Below, one piece after another: positions 1 to 8,828 of a DNA stretch of 64,000 nt (positions are counted from its first letter, which is position 1; every line of letters begins with the position of its first letter). Under the pieces are notes generated by a model. The model worked only from the letters and a program-made list of their open reading frames with translations, had not been told where the DNA came from and made no database searches. A program made the translations under genes and the position numbers. The stretch comes from Tolumonas osonensis (lineage in GTDB: Bacteria; Pseudomonadota; Gammaproteobacteria; Enterobacterales; Aeromonadaceae): NCBI RefSeq assembly GCF_014202415.1, contig NZ_JACHGR010000006.1:1-64000 (forward strand). The letters are read 5' to 3'.

Positions 1-93
1 AGCATAGTTCCAATAATGGGCTGTCGCCGCTAGAGTATGAGCGTCAGTATTTTAAAGAGGCTAAAAGTCGTCTAGTGAAGTAGTGGCGATTCA
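1..93 (+). mobile_element. Right end of an IS3-family insertion sequence (cut by window edge)
   Basis: Only the 3' end of the element is inside the window. It consists of the transposase C-terminus (3-83) and, directly after its stop, the terminal sequence TGGCGATTCA (84-93). The reverse complement, TGAATCGCCA, has the TGA...-type tip typical of IS3-family inverted repeats. The assignment rests on this tip plus the transposase tail. The left end, and hence completeness or activity, cannot be judged. Confidence 0.7.
3..83 (+). CDS. IS3-family transposase (OrfB), C-terminal fragment
   Basis: The frame opens at the window edge and encodes 26 residues before a TAG stop. It starts HSSNNGLSPLEYER, the hallmark tail of the rve (DDE integrase) domain of IS3 OrfB transposases, where a histidine-rich segment is followed by N-x-LSPxEYE. 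The catalytic DDE residues lie upstream, outside the window. In the living element OrfB is normally made as an OrfAB fusion by programmed -1 frameshifting; that part is not visible here. Confidence 0.8.
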   Translation, partial: HSSNNGLSPLEYERQYFKEAKSRLVK

Positions 94-248
94 ATGTGTA
101 TTATCCGACAGTTCGAGATAAGGACATTGTGACATTTGAAGCAACGTTGGATGAACTCTTATCCAGACGGAGAAAATTGGCAAGTGATATGTTGAGTCCT
201 GTCAACTCAGATATCAGATCTTCAGATTTCAGAGATATTATAAAATAA
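94..248 (+). pseudogene. C-terminal remnant of a helicase-like gene cut by the IS element
   Basis: Immediately after the IS end the plus strand stays open in one frame up to TAA at 246-248. It encodes VYYPTVRDKDIVTF followed by a basic amphipathic stretch (TLDELLSRRRKLASDML). The F-x-x-x-LDxLLxRRRxLASDML pattern resembles the extreme C-terminus of SNF2/DEAD-type helicases found in defence and restriction loci. That resemblance comes from memory, not a database search. No start codon or body of the gene is present, so this is read as a tail whose 5' part was separated by the insertion. It is too short for a firm family call. Confidence 0.4.
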
Positions 249-324
249 CTAGCTGTGTAGTGGGAAAATGAATAAACGAGTTCACAATAAGTCGCTAATT
301 GCTGGTTATAGGGAGTAGGCATAA

Positions 325-1320
325 TTGTCTTATCAGCCACCGTTTCAGCTTACCCACACCATGATGCGCCATGTCGCCCGCATCGGTGAACTGATTGGCA
401 CATGGAAAGCGGCCAACCGGAATCGGCTGGTGCCGGAGTTGCGGCGTGGCAACCGTATTAAAACTATTCAGGCATCGTTGGCCGTGGAGCAGAACACTCT
501 CACACTTGAGCAAGTGACAGCGGTGATTGAAGGCAAAATGGTGCTCGGCTTGCCGAAAGAGATCCAGGAGGTGCGTAATGCTTTTGCGGCCTATGAAGCG
601 ATGGAACAGTGGCATCCACACCAGATAGATGACTTACTGGCTGCACACGCTTTATTACTGCATGGCTTGATTGATGATGCAGGCCATTGGCGCAGCAAGG
701 GGGCTGGTATTTATCGGGGTGATCAGCTTGTGCATATGGCGCCACCTGCTAGTCAGATTCCTCGTCTGATGACCGATCTGTTTGATTGGTTAGCCCATAC
801 AGATGCTCATCCACTGATTGCCTCTGCAGCGTTTCATTACGAGTTTGAATTTATTCATCCGTTTGGTGATGGTAATGGCCGTATTGGGCGTTTATGGCAA
901 ACCCTCATTTTAAGCCACTGGCAACCCATGTTGGCATTTCTGCCGGTCGAAACGGTTATTAAGCACCGTCAACAAACCTACTATCAGCTACTGACTGAAT
1001 CCGATCAGAAAAGCGATTGTTCTGCCTTTATCGAGTTTTTATTACAAGCCATCGAAGATAGCTTGCAAGAAGCCATTAATGCCCAACTCGCCACCGATAA
1101 AATGCGGGTAAAAATGCGGGTAGAAATGCGGGTAAAAACACCTGATCTAATTCTGAAACAACTGAGTGAAAACCCGGATATGACGCTGGCTAAAGTCGCG
1201 CAGCAGATCGGTAAATCAGTCACCACAGTTGAACGATCTGTCGCTAAATTGAAACAACAAGGCCGCTTAGCATTCATCGGGCCGAAAAAAGGTGGCCATT
1301 GGCAGGTAATAAAAGAATAA
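325..1320 (+). CDS. Fic family protein with C-terminal winged helix
   Basis: A 331-residue Fic protein, a family that usually transfers AMP from ATP to target-protein hydroxyls. The canonical loop HPFGDGNGR is at residues 178-186, including the catalytic histidine. The N-terminal segment has SLAVEQN at 51-57, which fits the S/T-xxx-E inhibitory helix of class II Fic proteins, though with Q where G is usual after E. Residues about 270-331 form a winged-helix DNA-binding domain. The start is TTG: GGGAG at 311-315 is correctly spaced, there is an in-frame stop just upstream, and the N-terminus YQPPFQLT is conserved in this subfamily. A 12-bp tandem repeat encodes the linker before the DNA-binding domain. 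It stands alone next to an IS scar in AT-rich sequence, suggesting horizontal acquisition. The target is unknown. Confidence 0.9.
   Translation: MSYQPPFQLTHTMMRHVARIGELIGTWKAANRNRLVPELRRGNRIKTIQASLAVEQNTLTLEQVTAVIEGKMVLGLPKEIQEVRNAFAAYEAMEQWHPHQIDDLLAAHALLLHGLIDDAGHWRSKGAGIYRGDQLVHMAPPASQIPRLMTDLFDWLAHTDAHPLIASAAFHYEFEFIHPFGDGNGRIGRLWQTLILSHWQPMLAFLPVETVIKHRQQTYYQLLTESDQKSDCSAFIEFLLQAIEDSLQEAINAQLATDKMRVKMRVEMRVKTPDLILKQLSENPDMTLAKVAQQIGKSVTTVERSVAKLKQQGRLAFIGPKKGGHWQVIKE
1102..1137 (+). repeat. Three tandem 12-bp repeats inside fic
   Basis: The unit ATGCGGGTAAAA occurs at 1102-1113, 1114-1125 (one substitution, TAGAA) and 1126-1137. It encodes MRVK-MRVE-MRVK, a charged linker between the Fic domain and the winged helix. 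Because the unit is four codons, gain or loss of copies keeps the reading frame. Confidence 0.9.
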
Positions 1321-1543
1321 TAATGAGGGTAAAAGTTTTTCTTAGATCATCGATATTGTTGCTAGCAATTAAATATCTGGTGAATTTTCATCCAGCTCTT
1401 AACGAAAAAAGCAACTTTTTCTCTGATCGGTATTTTTGTCGGTATCTTTATTTTGTATTTAAAAATACTTAATTAAAATCAATGAATTAGATGTAAATAA
1501 TACAATTGAGTGGGAATAATTTATCCCGTTCCTTGTTAATTGA

Positions 1544-1569
1544 AGCCCGCTTTATGCGGGCTTTGTTTT
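1544..1569 (+). terminator. Rho-independent terminator
   Basis: Perfect 7-bp stem AGCCCGC (1544-1550), loop TTTAT, GCGGGCT (1556-1562), followed by TTGTTTTG. It lies 220 bp after fic and 19 bp before the LRR-kinase start. It may be the old terminator of whatever gene preceded the kinase before the accessory material arrived. The rest of 1321-1543 is AT-rich, with no gene that I can support. Confidence 0.7.
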
Positions 1570-1587
1570 GGCTGATAAGGTTGTGTG

Positions 1588-2952
1588 ATGCAAACAATTG
1601 AGCAGCTTCGTGCGGGGGCATTAGCGGGTATTCAGCGATTGAAACTATGCTGTGGTCTGACCCGTTTTCCTGCTGAAATTTATGATCTGGCGGATACGCT
1701 GGAAATTCTGGATTTATCTGGTAATGAACTTTCTGAACTCCCGGATGATCTTCACCGGTTGAAAAAACTGCGGATCATTTTCTGTTCTGAGAATCGGTTT
1801 ACGGAATTACCGGCGGTATTGGGACGTTGTCCTGAATTAACCATGGTGGGTTTTAAGACAAACCGGATCAGAAATGTTCCTGCCTGTTCGTTACCGGAAA
1901 AGTTGCGCTGGTTGATTCTGACGGATAATGAAATTGAAACGTTACCCTCTGAGCTTGGCAACTGTGTGCAATTGCAGAAACTGATGCTGGCTGGTAACAG
2001 GCTGCAGGCCTTGCCAGAGTCACTGGCAAATTGTAAACGCCTGGAATTGCTGCGTATTGCGGCTAACCGGCTGGAATCCTTACCGGACTGGTTACTCTCT
2101 TTGCCTCGATTGTCCTGGCTGGCCTATTCCGGTAATCCATTCAGTCATGCGTGGGAACAAGAGGCGCAGGCGGCTGCAGGCATTGATGAAATTGACTGGA
2201 ATAAACTGGCACTGGGGCCGTTATTGGGTGAGGGTGCATCCGGTGTGATTTATCGGGCACAGTACCATTCGGAAGCGGTTACTTCTCCGGTGGCGGTGAA
2301 GCTTTACAAAGGTGCAATGACCAGTGATGGGCTGCCGCAATGTGAAATGACAGCGGCTATCAAAGCCGGCAGCCATCCGGGTTTGATCAATGTGATAGGT
2401 AAAATCACCGGACATCCGGCAGATGTTCATGGGCTGGTGATGCAGTTGATTAATCCGGAATTTCGTAATCTGGCTGGTCCGCCCAGTCTGGCGTCGTGCA
2501 CGCGTGACATTTATCCGGAAGAGATAAAGTTTGATTTATCTTCCGCACTGTTGATTGCGACCAGCATCGCTTCGGCGGTTCAGCATCTGCACCGGCAGGG
2601 AATTATGCACGGTGATCTCTATGGGCATAATATTCTGTATAGCAAGGAAGGTCGGGCGTTGATCGGTGATTATGGCGCCGCGTCGTTTTATCAGACTAAA
2701 GACCGGACCATAGCCGATAAACTTGAGTGTCTGGAAGTGAGAGCATTTGGCTGTTTGCTGGAAGAACTCACCGGGCGATGCCATGTTGTATCGCCGGAGC
2801 TGCGAAAGGTTATCTGTCGCCTGAATGATTTAACAGCGGCGTGTCTGAGTGAAGAGCATTCCTTGCGACCTGATTTTGATGAAATTACCCGATTCTTATG
2901 CGGGGTAATCAGAGATAGTGAGTTGCTTACAACTGCGCTGGCCGTTGTTTAG
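1588..2952 (+). CDS. Leucine-rich repeat protein with C-terminal protein kinase domain
   Basis: About 454 residues. The first ~190 carry roughly seven leucine-rich repeats (pattern LxxLxLxxNxLxxLPxxL, e.g. LEILDLSGNELSELPDDL). Residues ~205-445 are a Hanks-type kinase: glycine loop GEGASGVIY near 215, VAVK lysine near 239, catalytic HGDLYGHN near 342 (HGD instead of HRD) and DYG near 362 (instead of DFG). It would phosphorylate Ser/Thr or Tyr on unknown targets. No signal peptide or membrane segment is visible, so it should be cytoplasmic. AAGG at 1577-1580 favours ATG 1588 over the adjacent GTG 1585. The 3' end overlaps the convergent DUF1289 gene by 4 bp. I know of similar single-gene LRR-kinases in Pseudomonas and relatives, function undescribed. 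Confidence 0.85.
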   Translation: MQTIEQLRAGALAGIQRLKLCCGLTRFPAEIYDLADTLEILDLSGNELSELPDDLHRLKKLRIIFCSENRFTELPAVLGRCPELTMVGFKTNRIRNVPACSLPEKLRWLILTDNEIETLPSELGNCVQLQKLMLAGNRLQALPESLANCKRLELLRIAANRLESLPDWLLSLPRLSWLAYSGNPFSHAWEQEAQAAAGIDEIDWNKLALGPLLGEGASGVIYRAQYHSEAVTSPVAVKLYKGAMTSDGLPQCEMTAAIKAGSHPGLINVIGKITGHPADVHGLVMQLINPEFRNLAGPPSLASCTRDIYPEEIKFDLSSALLIATSIASAVQHLHRQGIMHGDLYGHNILYSKEGRALIGDYGAASFYQTKDRTIADKLECLEVRAFGCLLEELTGRCHVVSPELRKVICRLNDLTAACLSEEHSLRPDFDEITRFLCGVIRDSELLTTALAVV

Positions 2953-3233
2953 TTCTCTTTATTATCATCAAATAATGGCAGTGTCATGGACGTTTCAGCC
3001 TCCGGCGCTGCCATTTGTTTTTGTGCTGCGAGCAGACGGCGGTATTTGCGCTGTTTACAAAGACGGATGATTTCGCGTTGTTGTGCCGGGGTCAGCTTTA
3101 GCCAGTCAAACCGTTCTTCCCGTGAGCGGAAACAACCGATGCAATAGCCTCTGCTATCAGTCTGACAACGGCCAACACAGGGGCTGGGAATGGGAAATAG
3201 TTCTAACTGTTCCTGCTGGTCTGATGGGGTCAT
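2949..3233 (-). CDS. DUF1289 domain protein (YdhL-like), putative metal-binding
   Basis: A 94-residue protein with the DUF1289 signature: four cysteines in CVGRCQTDSRGYCIGCF (residues ~19-35), followed by the conserved sequence SREERFDWLKLTP. The cysteine spacing suggests a small zinc or iron-sulfur site, but no activity is established for the family. The remainder is basic and helical, with an acidic tail. It is convergent with the LRR-kinase gene, their stop codons overlapping, and tandem with the downstream-oriented gene at 3259-3642 on the same strand. No operon partner gives a functional hint. Confidence 0.85.
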   Translation of the reverse strand: MTPSDQQEQLELFPIPSPCVGRCQTDSRGYCIGCFRSREERFDWLKLTPAQQREIIRLCKQRKYRRLLAAQKQMAAPEAETSMTLPLFDDNKEN

Positions 3234-3258
3234 CCGTATTGCTACACAAAGTGATCGT

Positions 3259-3642
3259 TCAGAATTTATACACTACCACCATACCATAGGTTTTATCACC
3301 ATTCTGTGTTTCTAATTTCGGTGCGATATAGAGTTTATCTGTGGCGTATGAACCAACGGCGGCACCAAGCGTTCCGACAGCAGCATCCAACCATGAAAAA
3401 CTATGCCCGTTTGTTGAATCGTAGATTTCGCCGGCAAAGGCGACAGATGTACTGACAGTGAAACCAACCCAGGCAGGCTCTTTCACTTCTGGCCAGAACT
3501 CATCCACTACGTAAGTCGATGCGCCCGCCAACGCGGTATGGCCTGCAAAATGACTGAACTCAGCGCCGAAGCTGTCGTTAGCCTGAACGGCGGAAGATGC
3601 CAGCAGGCTGCTCAGCAGGATCCATGTCATTGATTTCATCAT
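3259..3642 (-). CDS. YfiM-like exported protein
   Basis: The frame is open up to 3756, but GAGGG just upstream of the paired ATGs (3642/3639) and a classical signal peptide beginning there (MMKSMTWILLSSLLASSAVQA) fix the start near 3642. This gives about 127 residues. The mature part has HFAGHTALAGAS, hydrophobic stretches, and a GEIYDSTNGHSFSWLDAAVGTLGAAVGSY segment closely patterned on E. coli YfiM and DUF2279 proteins (KExYDxxG...WxDxxAxxxG). It is probably a periplasmic or outer-membrane-associated protein. Function unknown. The longer frame would place extra polar residues before the signal peptide and is unlikely. Confidence 0.7.
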   Translation of the reverse strand: MMKSMTWILLSSLLASSAVQANDSFGAEFSHFAGHTALAGASTYVVDEFWPEVKEPAWVGFTVSTSVAFAGEIYDSTNGHSFSWLDAAVGTLGAAVGSYATDKLYIAPKLETQNGDKTYGMVVVYKF

Positions 3643-3862
3643 GCAGTCCCTCATGTGATGAACGGCCAAACTTTCTTTTAACGTTAAGTTTAGAACTCTT
3701 TTGGCGATACCCTTCGCATTTTCAGGGAAATTTACTGATTTTGCCAAATGGCACACAGGATCGTTTCTAACATTAACGTATTGATAATGTGTGGGCGTGA
3801 TTCTGGCTGGAAGCGATGTTCCGGGATCGAAGGGAAATTGAATATATCAAGGGACCTTTAGC

Positions 3863-5518
3863 ATGAGTGAAATAGCCTTAGCTATCTGTATTTTATCGCT
3901 GGTTGCCATCCTGGGGCTGTGGATTGGTAACTGGCGTATTTATGGTGTGGGATTGGGAATTGGCGGAGTATTGTTTGGTGGCATCGCGGTAGGACATTTT
4001 GCCAAACAGTACGGGCTGGAGGTGAATTTACACACGCTGGAATTTATTCGTGAATTCGGTCTGATCCTGTTTGTATACACCATAGGTATTCAGGTTGGTC
4101 CCGGATTTTTTTCCTCATTGCGTACATCCGGGTTAAAGCTGAATGCATTTGCGGCGCTGCTGGTGGTATTGGGCTGTATTGTCGCAGTGGTGCTGCATAA
4201 ATTACTGGGCATTCCATTGCCGGTTATTCTGGGAACGTATTCCGGCGCAGTGACGAATACCCCATCGCTGGGGGCTGGCCAGCAGATGCTCACAGAACTG
4301 GGGGCCGATGCCAATGTAATGACCCTGAGTTATGCCGTGGCCTATCCGTTTGGTATCTGTGGCATTTTATTGTCAATGTGGCTAATCAAGCTGGTTTTCA
4401 GAATTAATGTGGAAAGTGAGAACCGGTTATACCAGCAACAATCTGGTGTCGGACGAACGAATCTTCAGACGATGAACGTCGAGGTACGTAACGCCAATCT
4501 GCAAGGGCTGGCCATGCAGGAGATCCCGGATCTGGAGGAGGGGGATGTGGTTTGCTCCCGCCTCAAGCGAGGTGAAGAGCTGATGGTGCCGAAGCCGGAT
4601 ACAATTGTACAGCTGGGGGATTTGCTGCATCTGGTCGGGGATAAAAAGGCGCTGAGGAAAGTCCGGCTGGTGATTGGAGAAGAAGTGGCAACGTCGCTTT
4701 CCACTCAGGGTACCGACATGCGGGTTGAGCGTGTCGTGGTGACAAATGAGAAAGTGCTGGGAAAGACCATTGGTGAGCTGGAGCTGAAAAGTAAATTTGA
4801 TGTCGTCGTATCACGTCTTAACCGTGCAGGGGTAGAGCTGGTGCCGAACAGCAGCTCCAGCCTGCAGTTTGGGGATATCCTGAACCTGGTTGGCCGGCCG
4901 GAGGCGATTAATTCCGTTGCCGGGCTGGTGGGGAATGCGCAGCATAAACTGCAACAGGTTCAGATGTTGCCTGTGTTTCTGGGAATTGGTTTAGGTGTCA
5001 TTGTTGGTTCGATACCCTTTTATATCCCGGGATTTTCGGCGGCGTTGAAGCTGGGGCTGGCTGGCGGGCCGCTGGTGGTGGCGTTGATCCTGTCGCGTAT
5101 TGGCAGTATTGGTAAGCTGTATTGGTTTATGCCGCCGAGTGCTAACCTGGCGTTGCGGGAAATTGGGATTGTGCTGTTCCTGTCAGTGGTTGGGCTGAAA
5201 TCGGGTGGTGATTTTGTTACCACGCTGGTGGACGGTGATGGCTTGCTCTGGATGTGGTGCGGCGTCGCGATCACGTTGATCCCGTTATTGATTGCGGGAT
5301 TTCTGGCAAGGATGTTAGGCAAGATCAATTACTTATCATTGTGTGGTTTACTGGCTGGCTCAATGACTGATCCGCCTGCGCTGGCTTTTGCGAATGCAAT
5401 GCATCCGACCAGTGATGCCGCCGCTTTATCGTATGCCACGGTATATCCGATGGTGATGTTTCTGCGTATTATTTCGCCGCAATTGCTGGTGATCCTGTTG
5501 TGGACCAGCGGGGGATAG
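3863..5518 (+). CDS. yidE: YidE, aspartate:alanine exchanger family transporter
   Basis: 551 residues, matching E. coli YidE (553) along its length. Two membrane bundles (residues ~1-190 and ~370-550) flank two tandem TrkA-C (RCK_C) domains (~200-360), the layout of the AAEx family. Conserved membrane motifs include [18 protein letters not shown] and [15 protein letters not shown], mirrored in the second half by [19 protein letters not shown]. The substrate of YidE is not known; AspT in the same family exchanges aspartate and alanine. GGGAC with good spacing precedes the ATG. The gene stands alone, ending in a terminator shared with tkt. Confidence 0.93.
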   Translation: MSEIALAICILSLVAILGLWIGNWRIYGVGLGIGGVLFGGIAVGHFAKQYGLEVNLHTLEFIREFGLILFVYTIGIQVGPGFFSSLRTSGLKLNAFAALLVVLGCIVAVVLHKLLGIPLPVILGTYSGAVTNTPSLGAGQQMLTELGADANVMTLSYAVAYPFGICGILLSMWLIKLVFRINVESENRLYQQQSGVGRTNLQTMNVEVRNANLQGLAMQEIPDLEEGDVVCSRLKRGEELMVPKPDTIVQLGDLLHLVGDKKALRKVRLVIGEEVATSLSTQGTDMRVERVVVTNEKVLGKTIGELELKSKFDVVVSRLNRAGVELVPNSSSSLQFGDILNLVGRPEAINSVAGLVGNAQHKLQQVQMLPVFLGIGLGVIVGSIPFYIPGFSAALKLGLAGGPLVVALILSRIGSIGKLYWFMPPSANLALREIGIVLFLSVVGLKSGGDFVTTLVDGDGLLWMWCGVAITLIPLLIAGFLARMLGKINYLSLCGLLAGSMTDPPALAFANAMHPTSDAAALSYATVYPMVMFLRIISPQLLVILLWTSGG

Positions 5519-5539
5519 CCCCTGATATTTCAGTAAATA

Positions 5540-5570
5540 AAAGGCCATCAGATCATGATGGCCTTTGTTT
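5540..5570. terminator. Bidirectional terminator between yidE and tkt
   Basis: Perfect 11-bp stem: AAAGGCCATCA (5540-5550), loop GATCA, TGATGGCCTTT (5556-5566), then GTTTTT on the plus side and an A-rich flank (T-rich on the minus strand) on the other. It serves both convergent genes. Confidence 0.85.
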
Positions 5571-5587
5571 TTAATGATACTTAAAGA

Positions 5588-7588
5588 TTAAGCCAGCAAC
5601 GCCCGTGCTTTCGCCAGTACATTCTCGTCACTGAATCCGAACAGTTTGAACAACTGCTCCGCCGGGGCAGATTCGCCAAAGCTGGTCATGCCGATGACGT
5701 CACCATCCAGGCCGGTATAACGCTGCCAGTAATCGGCAATACTGGCTTCAATTGCCAGTCGGGCTCGGACCGACTTCGGCAGCACCTGTTCCTTGTACTC
5801 CGCCGGTTGCTTGTCAAAGCGCTCGGTGCAGGGCAGGGAGACCACACGGACTTTCTTGCCTTCGGCATTCAGCGTGTTCGCCGCGTTAACCGCCAGACCC
5901 ACTTCCGAGCCGGTTGCCAGAATAATCAGCTCCGGCGTGCCATCGCAGTCTTTAAGAATGTAACCACCACGTTCGATATCACTCAGTTGCTGCGGGGTAC
6001 GCGGTTGCTGCGTCAGCGCCTGACGGCTGAATATCAGCGCGCTCGGGCCATTCTGGCGTTCAATCGCTTCCTTCCATGCCACTGCTGATTCCACCTGGTC
6101 ACACGGGCGCCAGGTTTCCATGTTCGGCGTGACGCGCAGAGAAGCTAGCTGTTCCACCGGCTGGTGAGTCGGGCCGTCTTCGCCCAGACCAATCGAGTCG
6201 TGGGTATAGACGAAAATCGAACGCTGTTTCATCAGCGCCGCCATACGCACCGCATTACGGGCATATTCCATAAACATCAGGAAGGTACCGCCGTACGGGA
6301 TAAAGCCGCCGTGCAGCGCCACGCCGTTCATGATGGCCGACATGCCGAATTCGCGCACGCCGTAGTGCAGGTAGTTGCCTTGTGGCACTTCGGCGCTGAC
6401 ATCCAGGGCACTGGTATGACGGGTCAGGTTGGATGGTGCCAAATCCGCCGAGCCACCGAGCAGTTCCGGCAGGATTTTGGCATAGGCGTTCAGGGCTTTC
6501 TGACTGGCCTGACGTGAAGCGATGTTGGCCGGATTGGCCTGCAGGTCGTTAATGTAATCCTGTGCCTGTTCGGCCCAGTCTACCGGCAACTGACCGTGGC
6601 TGCGGCGCAGCAGTTCCGCGGCCAGCTCAGGGTATTCGGCGCGGTAAGCACTGAAATGTTGCTGCCAGCTGGCCTGCTGATGAGCACCCTGTTCCCGGGC
6701 GTTCCACGCCTGATAGATATCCTGCGGAATTTCAAACGGGGCATGCGGCCAGTTTAAGAACTCGCGCACATGCGCCACTTCATCTTTGCCCAGCGGCGCG
6801 CCATGACAGTCATGGCTGCCGGATTTATTCGGTGAACCGTAACCGATGATGGTTTTGCAGCAAATCAGCGTTGGCTGAGAAGTATTGGCCTTGGCTTCCT
6901 GAATCGCCATCTCGATTTCCTGCGGATTATGGCCATCCACCGAATCCAGCACCTGCCAGCCATAAGCGCGGAAGCGGGTCGGGGTGTCATCGGTAAACCA
7001 GCCATCGACATGCCCATCAATCGAGATGCCATTGTCATCCCAGAAGGCAATCAGTTTGCCTAAGCCTAAGGTGCCAGCTAATGAACAGACTTCATGCGAA
7101 ATGCCTTCCATCAGGCAGCCGTCACCCATAAAGGTGTAGGTGTAATGGTCGACGATATTGTGATTCGGCTTATTAAACTGCGCCGCCAGTGTTTTCTCGG
7201 CTAACGCCATACCGACCGCATTGGCGATACCCTGACCGAGTGGCCCGGTGGTGGTTTCCACGCCGGGGGCATAACCGTATTCCGGATGGCCCGGCGTTTT
7301 GGAATGCAACTGACGGAACTGTTTCAGCTCAGACAGCGGCAGGTCATAGCCGGTCAGATGCAGCAGGGAGTAGAGCAGCATCGAGCCATGGCCGTTCGAT
7401 AACACAAAGCGGTCGCGATTGATCCACTGCGGGTCCGCCGGGTTATGCTTGAGATGGTGACGCCACAATACTTCAGCGATATCCGCCATGCCCATCGGGG
7501 CGCCCGGGTGACCGGAATTAGCCTGTTGTACGGCATCGACACTCAGCATACGCACGGCATTGGCGAGGGTTCTTGCATCTAAACTCAT
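5588..7588 (-). CDS. tkt: Transketolase
   Basis: 666 residues, the usual length for bacterial transketolase. This thiamine-diphosphate enzyme moves two-carbon units between xylulose-5-phosphate and ribose-5-phosphate or erythrose-4-phosphate. Visible signatures: [18 protein letters not shown] near the N-terminus, the ThDP motif GDGCLMEG...N (residues ~155-185), and in the middle domain [13 protein letters not shown] with the cofactor-binding glutamate, plus [18 protein letters not shown]. It is the last gene downstream of araBDA and tal on the same strand. GGAG is 8 nt before the ATG. Whether it is the housekeeping copy or an arabinose-dedicated paralogue cannot be decided from this window. 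Confidence 0.95.
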   Translation of the reverse strand: MSLDARTLANAVRMLSVDAVQQANSGHPGAPMGMADIAEVLWRHHLKHNPADPQWINRDRFVLSNGHGSMLLYSLLHLTGYDLPLSELKQFRQLHSKTPGHPEYGYAPGVETTTGPLGQGIANAVGMALAEKTLAAQFNKPNHNIVDHYTYTFMGDGCLMEGISHEVCSLAGTLGLGKLIAFWDDNGISIDGHVDGWFTDDTPTRFRAYGWQVLDSVDGHNPQEIEMAIQEAKANTSQPTLICCKTIIGYGSPNKSGSHDCHGAPLGKDEVAHVREFLNWPHAPFEIPQDIYQAWNAREQGAHQQASWQQHFSAYRAEYPELAAELLRRSHGQLPVDWAEQAQDYINDLQANPANIASRQASQKALNAYAKILPELLGGSADLAPSNLTRHTSALDVSAEVPQGNYLHYGVREFGMSAIMNGVALHGGFIPYGGTFLMFMEYARNAVRMAALMKQRSIFVYTHDSIGLGEDGPTHQPVEQLASLRVTPNMETWRPCDQVESAVAWKEAIERQNGPSALIFSRQALTQQPRTPQQLSDIERGGYILKDCDGTPELIILATGSEVGLAVNAANTLNAEGKKVRVVSLPCTERFDKQPAEYKEQVLPKSVRARLAIEASIADYWQRYTGLDGDVIGMTSFGESAPAEQLFKLFGFSDENVLAKARALLA

Positions 7589-7667
7589 TAGGAAAACTCC
7601 ATAAAAGCATCAAAGGGATATAGGAAATGTAGAAATAGGTTTTGTCTGTGAACAACCCGTAACCAGA

Positions 7668-7775
7668 GAGGTCGATGGGAACAAGGTCAACGACCCTCCG
7701 CGCCAAGGATGGCGCGGCGGAGTCCCCATGGATGGGTTTACGACGTGTCGGTGGTGTTGTTTCCATTGGCCGACA
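7668..7775 (+). repeat. Cluster of small hairpins with GGA loops between tkt and tal
   Basis: The 206-bp gap between tal and tkt holds four successive inverted repeats on the plus strand. GGTCG/CGACC is at 7670-7695. CCGCGCC-AAGGAT-GGCGCGG is at 7698-7717, a perfect 7-bp stem. CCC-ATGGAT-GGG is at 7725-7736, and TGTCGG/CCGACA at 7746-7775. The second and third present GGA in a six-base loop, as CsrA/RsmA sites do. The GGA is on the strand opposite to tal-tkt mRNA, so a plus-strand transcript would be required. Similar intergenic hairpin repeats are, as I recall, widespread in gammaproteobacteria. Confidence 0.5.
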
Positions 7776-7794
7776 GTCCGGACAAGAACGAAAC

Positions 7795-8748
7795 TTAAGC
7801 TAATCGCGTTGCCAGCAACTGCTCCAGCTTCACCTGATCAATCGCAAAATTACGAATGCCTTCCGCCAATTTTTCGGTCGCCATCGCATCTTCGTTATGC
7901 TGCCAGCGGAAAGCGGCTTCGCTCAGCGGGGCAGGCCGTGGCAGACGCAGACCGTCATCCGCCAACTGGCGCACTAGTTCACCACTGGTTTCGCCCAGTT
8001 CCTGCAGCAGGTTTGGACTGATGGTCAGACGGTCACAACCGGCCAGTGCCAGCACTTCGCCGAGATTGCGGAAGCTCGCACCCATCACCACGGTGTTGTA
8101 ACCGTGCTGCTTGTAATACTGATAAATCGCTTTCACCGACAGTACACCCGGATCAGTTTCCGCCGTGTAGGTTTCACCGGTTTTGGCCTTGTACCAGTCG
8201 AGAATACGGCCGACAAACGGCGAAATAAGGAAGGCACCGGCTTCGGCGCAGGCACGGGCCTGGGCAAAGGAGAACAACAGCGTCAGGTTGCAGTTAATGC
8301 CTTCTTTTTCCAGCTGTTCGGCGGCGCGAATACCTTCCCAAGTGGAAGCAATTTTGATCAGCACGCGTGAACGTGGAATGCCCTGATACTCGTACAGGCC
8401 AATCAGTTTGCGGGCTTTTTCGATGGTGGCGGCGGTATCAAAAGAGAGGCGGGCATCAACTTCGGTGGAGATGCGGCCCGGGACATGCTTCAGCACTTCA
8501 CAGCCAATCGCCACAATCAGACGATCAGCGGCTTCTTCAACCTGCACAGCAACATCAGAAGAAAGTTGTTTTGCCTGAAACACCACCTGCTCCAGCAGTG
8601 GCGCGTATTCCGGACTAGAAACGGCTTTGAGGATCAGTGATGGATTAGTGGTGGCGTCTTCCGGGGAATACAATTTAATGGCAGGTAACTCGCCAGTATC
8701 GGCGACGACGGTGGTAACGACACGTAATTGGTCTAACAAACTGCTCAC
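7795..8748 (-). CDS. tal: Transaldolase
   Basis: 317 residues, as in E. coli TalA/TalB. It transfers a dihydroxyacetone unit from sedoheptulose-7-phosphate to glyceraldehyde-3-phosphate. The Schiff-base lysine is in [11 protein letters not shown] (residues ~129-139), and the N-terminal signature DATTNPSL is at ~35-42; both are textbook. Further conserved segments are [18 protein letters not shown] and [13 protein letters not shown]. It lies 80 bp after araA, across a hairpin, and about 200 bp before tkt on the same strand. The ara-tal-tkt order places both carbon-shuffling enzymes next to the pathway that produces xylulose-5-phosphate. Confidence 0.95.
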   Translation of the reverse strand: MSSLLDQLRVVTTVVADTGELPAIKLYSPEDATTNPSLILKAVSSPEYAPLLEQVVFQAKQLSSDVAVQVEEAADRLIVAIGCEVLKHVPGRISTEVDARLSFDTAATIEKARKLIGLYEYQGIPRSRVLIKIASTWEGIRAAEQLEKEGINCNLTLLFSFAQARACAEAGAFLISPFVGRILDWYKAKTGETYTAETDPGVLSVKAIYQYYKQHGYNTVVMGASFRNLGEVLALAGCDRLTISPNLLQELGETSGELVRQLADDGLRLPRPAPLSEAAFRWQHNEDAMATEKLAEGIRNFAIDQVKLEQLLATRLA

Positions 8749-8792
8749 GGTAACTCCTTGTCACATACGACGGATTTATTTGAGTTATACAG

Positions 8793-8823
8793 AAAAGACG
8801 CCCCTGTGAGATAACAGGGGCGT
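8793..8823 (-). terminator. Terminator-like hairpin between araA and tal
   Basis: Perfect 9-bp stem CAGGGGCGT/ACGCCCCTG (8798-8806 and 8815-8823). On the minus strand it is followed by CTTTTCT. It would end or reduce araBDA transcription before tal. A TATAAC just beyond could be a -10 box for tal-tkt. The tal-tkt pair may therefore be only partly coupled to ara induction. Confidence 0.6.
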
Positions 8824-8828
8824 TAAAT

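Noticed and set aside
268-318. Sixteen-codon leader-like frame before fic
   Set aside because: No conserved content, no regulatory structure; its stop merely precedes the fic TTG start.
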